A stretch of DNA of 64,000 bases, taken from positions 186,001-250,000 of the forward strand of contig NZ_LBIC01000004.1 of NCBI RefSeq assembly GCF_001005725.1, given 5' to 3'. Source of the DNA: Sphingobium chungbukense. Lineage in GTDB: Bacteria; Pseudomonadota; Alphaproteobacteria; Sphingomonadales; Sphingomonadaceae. A program made the position numbers and the translations under genes. A model generated the notes under the pieces. It had not been told where the DNA came from. It made no database searches and was given only the letters and a program-made list of their open reading frames with translations. Shown here piece after piece: positions 61,820-64,000 of the stretch. Numbering within the stretch: position 1 is the first letter of the stretch; each line of letters starts with the position of its first letter.

Positions 61820-62554
61820 GTGGCAACAAGTTGTTTCGCGGACAGATTGGCGAAGCATGTGCCTTTGTCCGATGCAGAAAGGAAAGCGCTGACCCGGCTT
61901 GAGGAAAATCCCCGCAAGGTGAAGCGGGGCGCGATGATCCAGCGCGTCAACGATACGGTCACGGAACTGTTCGTCCTGCGCGAGGGACGGGTGATGAGTT
62001 TCGTCATCCTGCCCGATGGCAGCCGGCAGATCCTGCGCGTCTATTTCCCTGGCGATTTCATCGGGTCGGCCAGCACCATATACAGCAAGGCGCCGGAATC
62101 GCTGGTGGCCCTGTCCGACGCGATCATCTGTCCGTTCGACAAACATGCGTTGCGGCGGCTGCTGGAGGAATATCCGCGGGTCGCGGCCCTGCTGTTCCTG
62201 CTCTCCAATGCGGAGCGCGTCGCGCTGACGGACCGGCTCGCCTCATTGGGGCGGACCTCGGCCAAGGCGCGGGTCGCCTCCTTCCTGCTCGATATCTTCG
62301 ACCGGCTGCGGGTGACGGACGACAGCATCGTCGACAGCTTCGACCTGAAACTGACGCAGGAGGAGATTGGCGACGCCATCGGCCTCACCTCCGTCCATGT
62401 GAACCGGATGATCCGGCGGATGGAGCAGGAAGGATTGATCGGCCGGGCGAATGGGCGGATCACGCTGCTCGACCTGGCGCGGCTGGAGGAAATCGGCCAT
62501 TATACCAACCGGCACAAGGATATGGATCTGGACTGGGTTCCGTCCCTGAACTGA
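61820..62554 (+). CDS. Crp/Fnr-family transcriptional regulator
   Basis: 244 residues: an N-terminal cyclic-nucleotide-type sensor domain (about 20-135, with FVLREGRVMSFVILPDGSRQILRVYFPGDFIGSAS) and a C-terminal Crp HTH (LTQEEIGDAIGLTSVHVNRMIRRMEQEGLI). The N-terminus lacks the Fnr-type cysteine cluster. The GTG at 61820 is chosen for AAGAAGG at 61805-61811 with eight-base spacing. The signal is unknown. It diverges from murA; the intergenic region holds no obvious FNR box. Confidence 0.88.
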   Translation: MATSCFADRLAKHVPLSDAERKALTRLEENPRKVKRGAMIQRVNDTVTELFVLREGRVMSFVILPDGSRQILRVYFPGDFIGSASTIYSKAPESLVALSDAIICPFDKHALRRLLEEYPRVAALLFLLSNAERVALTDRLASLGRTSAKARVASFLLDIFDRLRVTDDSIVDSFDLKLTQEEIGDAIGLTSVHVNRMIRRMEQEGLIGRANGRITLLDLARLEEIGHYTNRHKDMDLDWVPSLN

Positions 62555-62592
62555 TACCGAGATGCGGGCTGGAACGCGCGCAGGATGTCCCG

Positions 62593-63159
62593 TCAGGCCA
62601 GCAGTTCGACGTCCCAGTAGAGCCAGTCGTGCCAGCTTTCATGCAGATAGTTGGGCGGAAAGGCGCGGCCATGTTCCTGCAACTGCCAGCTCGTCGGGCG
62701 GATCGGCGTCACATGCAGTTGCATATGCGCTTCCTTGGGCGTGCGCCCGCCCTTTTTGAGATTGCACGGGGAGCAGGCGGTGGCGACATTTTCCCATGTC
62801 GTGCGGCCGCCCGCGCGGCGCGGGATCACATGGTCGAAGGTCAGGTCGCTGGGCGAACCGCAATATTGGCAGGCGAACTTGTCGCGCAGGAACAGGTTGA
62901 AACGGGTGAAGGCGGGATGTTCCGACGGCTTCACATATTGCTTGAGCGCGATCACCGAGGGGATCTTCATCTGCAAGCTTGGGCTGTGCACTTCCCGTTC
63001 ATAGCTGGAGACGATGTCCACACGATCCAAAAAAACCGCCTTGATGGCGGTTTGCCAGGGCCAGAGGCTCAACGGATAATAGCTTAGGGGCGTGTAGTCC
63101 GCATTCAGAACCAGTGCCGGACAGTTTTCCGGATGTCGTATCAGGTCGGGATGGTACAT
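62593..63159 (-). CDS. HNH endonuclease
   Basis: 188 residues. The HNH domain is CQYCGSPSDLTFDHVIPRRAGGRTTWENVATACSPCNLKKGGRTPKEA, with zinc-type cysteines (97, 100, 129, 132) and the His110/Asn124 metal-site residues. Short HNH proteins of this kind are widespread single-gene housekeeping-like nucleases in alphaproteobacteria. There is no adjacent methylase or terminase, so phage or restriction function is not indicated. Confidence 0.88.
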   Translation of the reverse strand: MYHPDLIRHPENCPALVLNADYTPLSYYPLSLWPWQTAIKAVFLDRVDIVSSYEREVHSPSLQMKIPSVIALKQYVKPSEHPAFTRFNLFLRDKFACQYCGSPSDLTFDHVIPRRAGGRTTWENVATACSPCNLKKGGRTPKEAHMQLHVTPIRPTSWQLQEHGRAFPPNYLHESWHDWLYWDVELLA

Positions 63160-63255
63160 ATATTACCCTTCAATCCCTTTCGCCGCCGCTCTGATCGACC
63201 AGAAACGTGACGGGCGCATGACAGCATTAACACCCCTACCCCGTCAAGGGCCTGT

Positions 63256-64000
63256 ATGATTCAATCGCATCAACCACAGCATATGGTGACTCGGTTCGCG
63301 CCAAGCCCCACCGGTAGGTTGCATATCGGCCATGGCTGGTCGGCATTGCTGGCGATGGACTTCGCGCGGGTCCGGGGCGGCACCCTCCGCCTGCGGATCG
63401 AGGACATAGACGGCACCCGCAGCCGTCCCGAGCATGTCGCGGGGATCATGGAGGATCTGCGCTGGCTTGGCATCGCCTGGGACGGCGAGATCATGTTCCA
63501 ATCGGCGCGGCTGGGGGATTATGATGCCGCACTGGGGCGATTGAAGAGGATGGGGCTGCTCTATCCCTGCTTCTGCACCCGCGCGGACATCCAGGCCCAA
63601 TGGGCCGCCAGCGCCAGCGCGCCGCATGGGCCGGAAGGGCCGGTCTATCCCGGAAGCTGCCGCGGACTGGCGGAAACGGAACGGTCGCAACGGATAGCGG
63701 CGGGCGAGCCGCATGCCTGGCGGATCGACATGGGGCGCGCCGTCGAGCGGGCCGGAACCCTGCATTGGGACGCTGCATCCCTTCATTCCGATCGAACGCG
63801 GGCGGTGGAAGCGAGACCGCTGCTGGCGGGCGACGTCGTGCTTGCGCGCAAGGATGCGCCGGCCAGCTATCACCTCTCCTGCACGCTGGACGACGCGGCG
63901 ATGGGGGTCAGCCATGTGTTGCGTGGCGACGATCTGCTGGGGGCGAGCGATATCCACCGCTTGATCCAGGCGCTGCTCGACCTCCCCTCGCCCACTTATA
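63256..64000 (+). CDS. gluQ: Glutamyl-Q tRNA(Asp) synthetase (5' part; continues beyond window)
   Basis: Truncated GluRS paralogue that attaches glutamate to queuosine in tRNA-Asp. About 248 residues are visible: RFAPSPTGRLHIGH with HIGH at 23-26, LRIEDIDGTRSRPEHV, and the zinc-type CFCTR...YPGSCR cysteines near 105-130. The KMSKS-like region lies past the window edge. An in-frame ATG at 63283 would also fit; 63256 gives nine extra residues. Confidence 0.9.
   Translation, partial: MIQSHQPQHMVTRFAPSPTGRLHIGHGWSALLAMDFARVRGGTLRLRIEDIDGTRSRPEHVAGIMEDLRWLGIAWDGEIMFQSARLGDYDAALGRLKRMGLLYPCFCTRADIQAQWAASASAPHGPEGPVYPGSCRGLAETERSQRIAAGEPHAWRIDMGRAVERAGTLHWDAASLHSDRTRAVEARPLLAGDVVLARKDAPASYHLSCTLDDAAMGVSHVLRGDDLLGASDIHRLIQALLDLPSPTY

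Noticed and set aside
62593..63159. HNH endonuclease as part of a restriction, homing or phage system
   Set aside because: No methylase, intron, terminase or transposase is nearby; it sits alone among housekeeping genes.

Overview
This is a GC-rich, gene-dense chromosomal segment of an alphaproteobacterium, most likely a member of the Sphingomonadaceae (Sphingobium/Sphingomonas-like). The evidence is the sequence character of RpoB/RpoC, an HWE-type sensor kinase, a cytochrome b561-YceI fusion, an EcfG-like promoter, and the short palindromic intergenic repeats common in this family. No prophage, insertion sequence, CRISPR array, plasmid origin or rRNA operon is visible. Most genes are core housekeeping genes. 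The main accessory patch is at about 26.4-31.5 kb.

Layout. 0-5.4 kb (minus strand): partial phaB-type reductase, hemH, an orphan molybdopterin-binding oxidoreductase subunit, a CoA-binding protein and an Mrp/ApbC ATPase. 5.5-11.3 kb (plus): hflK-hflC and a DegP-type protease (envelope quality control), then a HerA-like ATPase and a small exported protein. 11.4-15.1 kb (plus): MFS exporter, cysK and a SleB-type cell-wall hydrolase. 15.1-17.6 kb: a LuxR-type regulator diverging from an MFS transporter. 17.9-26.4 kb: rpoB-rpoC, without rplJL upstream.

26.4-31.5 kb: tRNA-Gln(CUG), a run of strong RNA hairpins including a candidate sRNA, then small accessory genes (glycine-zipper protein, J-domain/winged-helix protein, an orphan ORF, an exported protein, a degenerate nuclease-fold protein, a TonB-C-like protein). 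31.5-38.3 kb (minus): glycosyltransferase, COG2509-type FAD dehydrogenase and a probable metal-uptake operon (DUF2946, TonB-dependent receptor, PepSY-TM reductase). 38.4-40.7 kb: a LiuR-like MerR regulator with its palindromic operator, and an acyl-CoA dehydrogenase. 41-47.8 kb: MDR oxidoreductase, exported MsrA, aspartate aminotransferase, pabC and pabB (folate), DUF983 and a thioesterase. 48-52.4 kb: b561-YceI fusion, AI-2E-type transporter, ABC-F ATPase. 52.8-55.0 kb: exported GH3 glucosidase. 55.1-58.3 kb: tRNA-Tyr, TrmH-type rRNA methylase, lipoprotein, 2Fe-2S ferredoxin, AlkA-type glycosylase. 58.3-61.5 kb: a response regulator that overlaps tail-to-tail with a GAF-PAS-HWE kinase, which is itself coupled to murA. 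61.8-64 kb: Crp/Fnr regulator, HNH endonuclease and partial gluQRS.

No single locus is convincingly a large undescribed system. The observations most worth following are the paired CCCCUU-loop hairpins after tRNA-Gln, the hairpin-rich leader of an rpoBC operon detached from rplJL, the overlapping kinase/regulator pair, and the AT-richer J-domain/winged-helix island.
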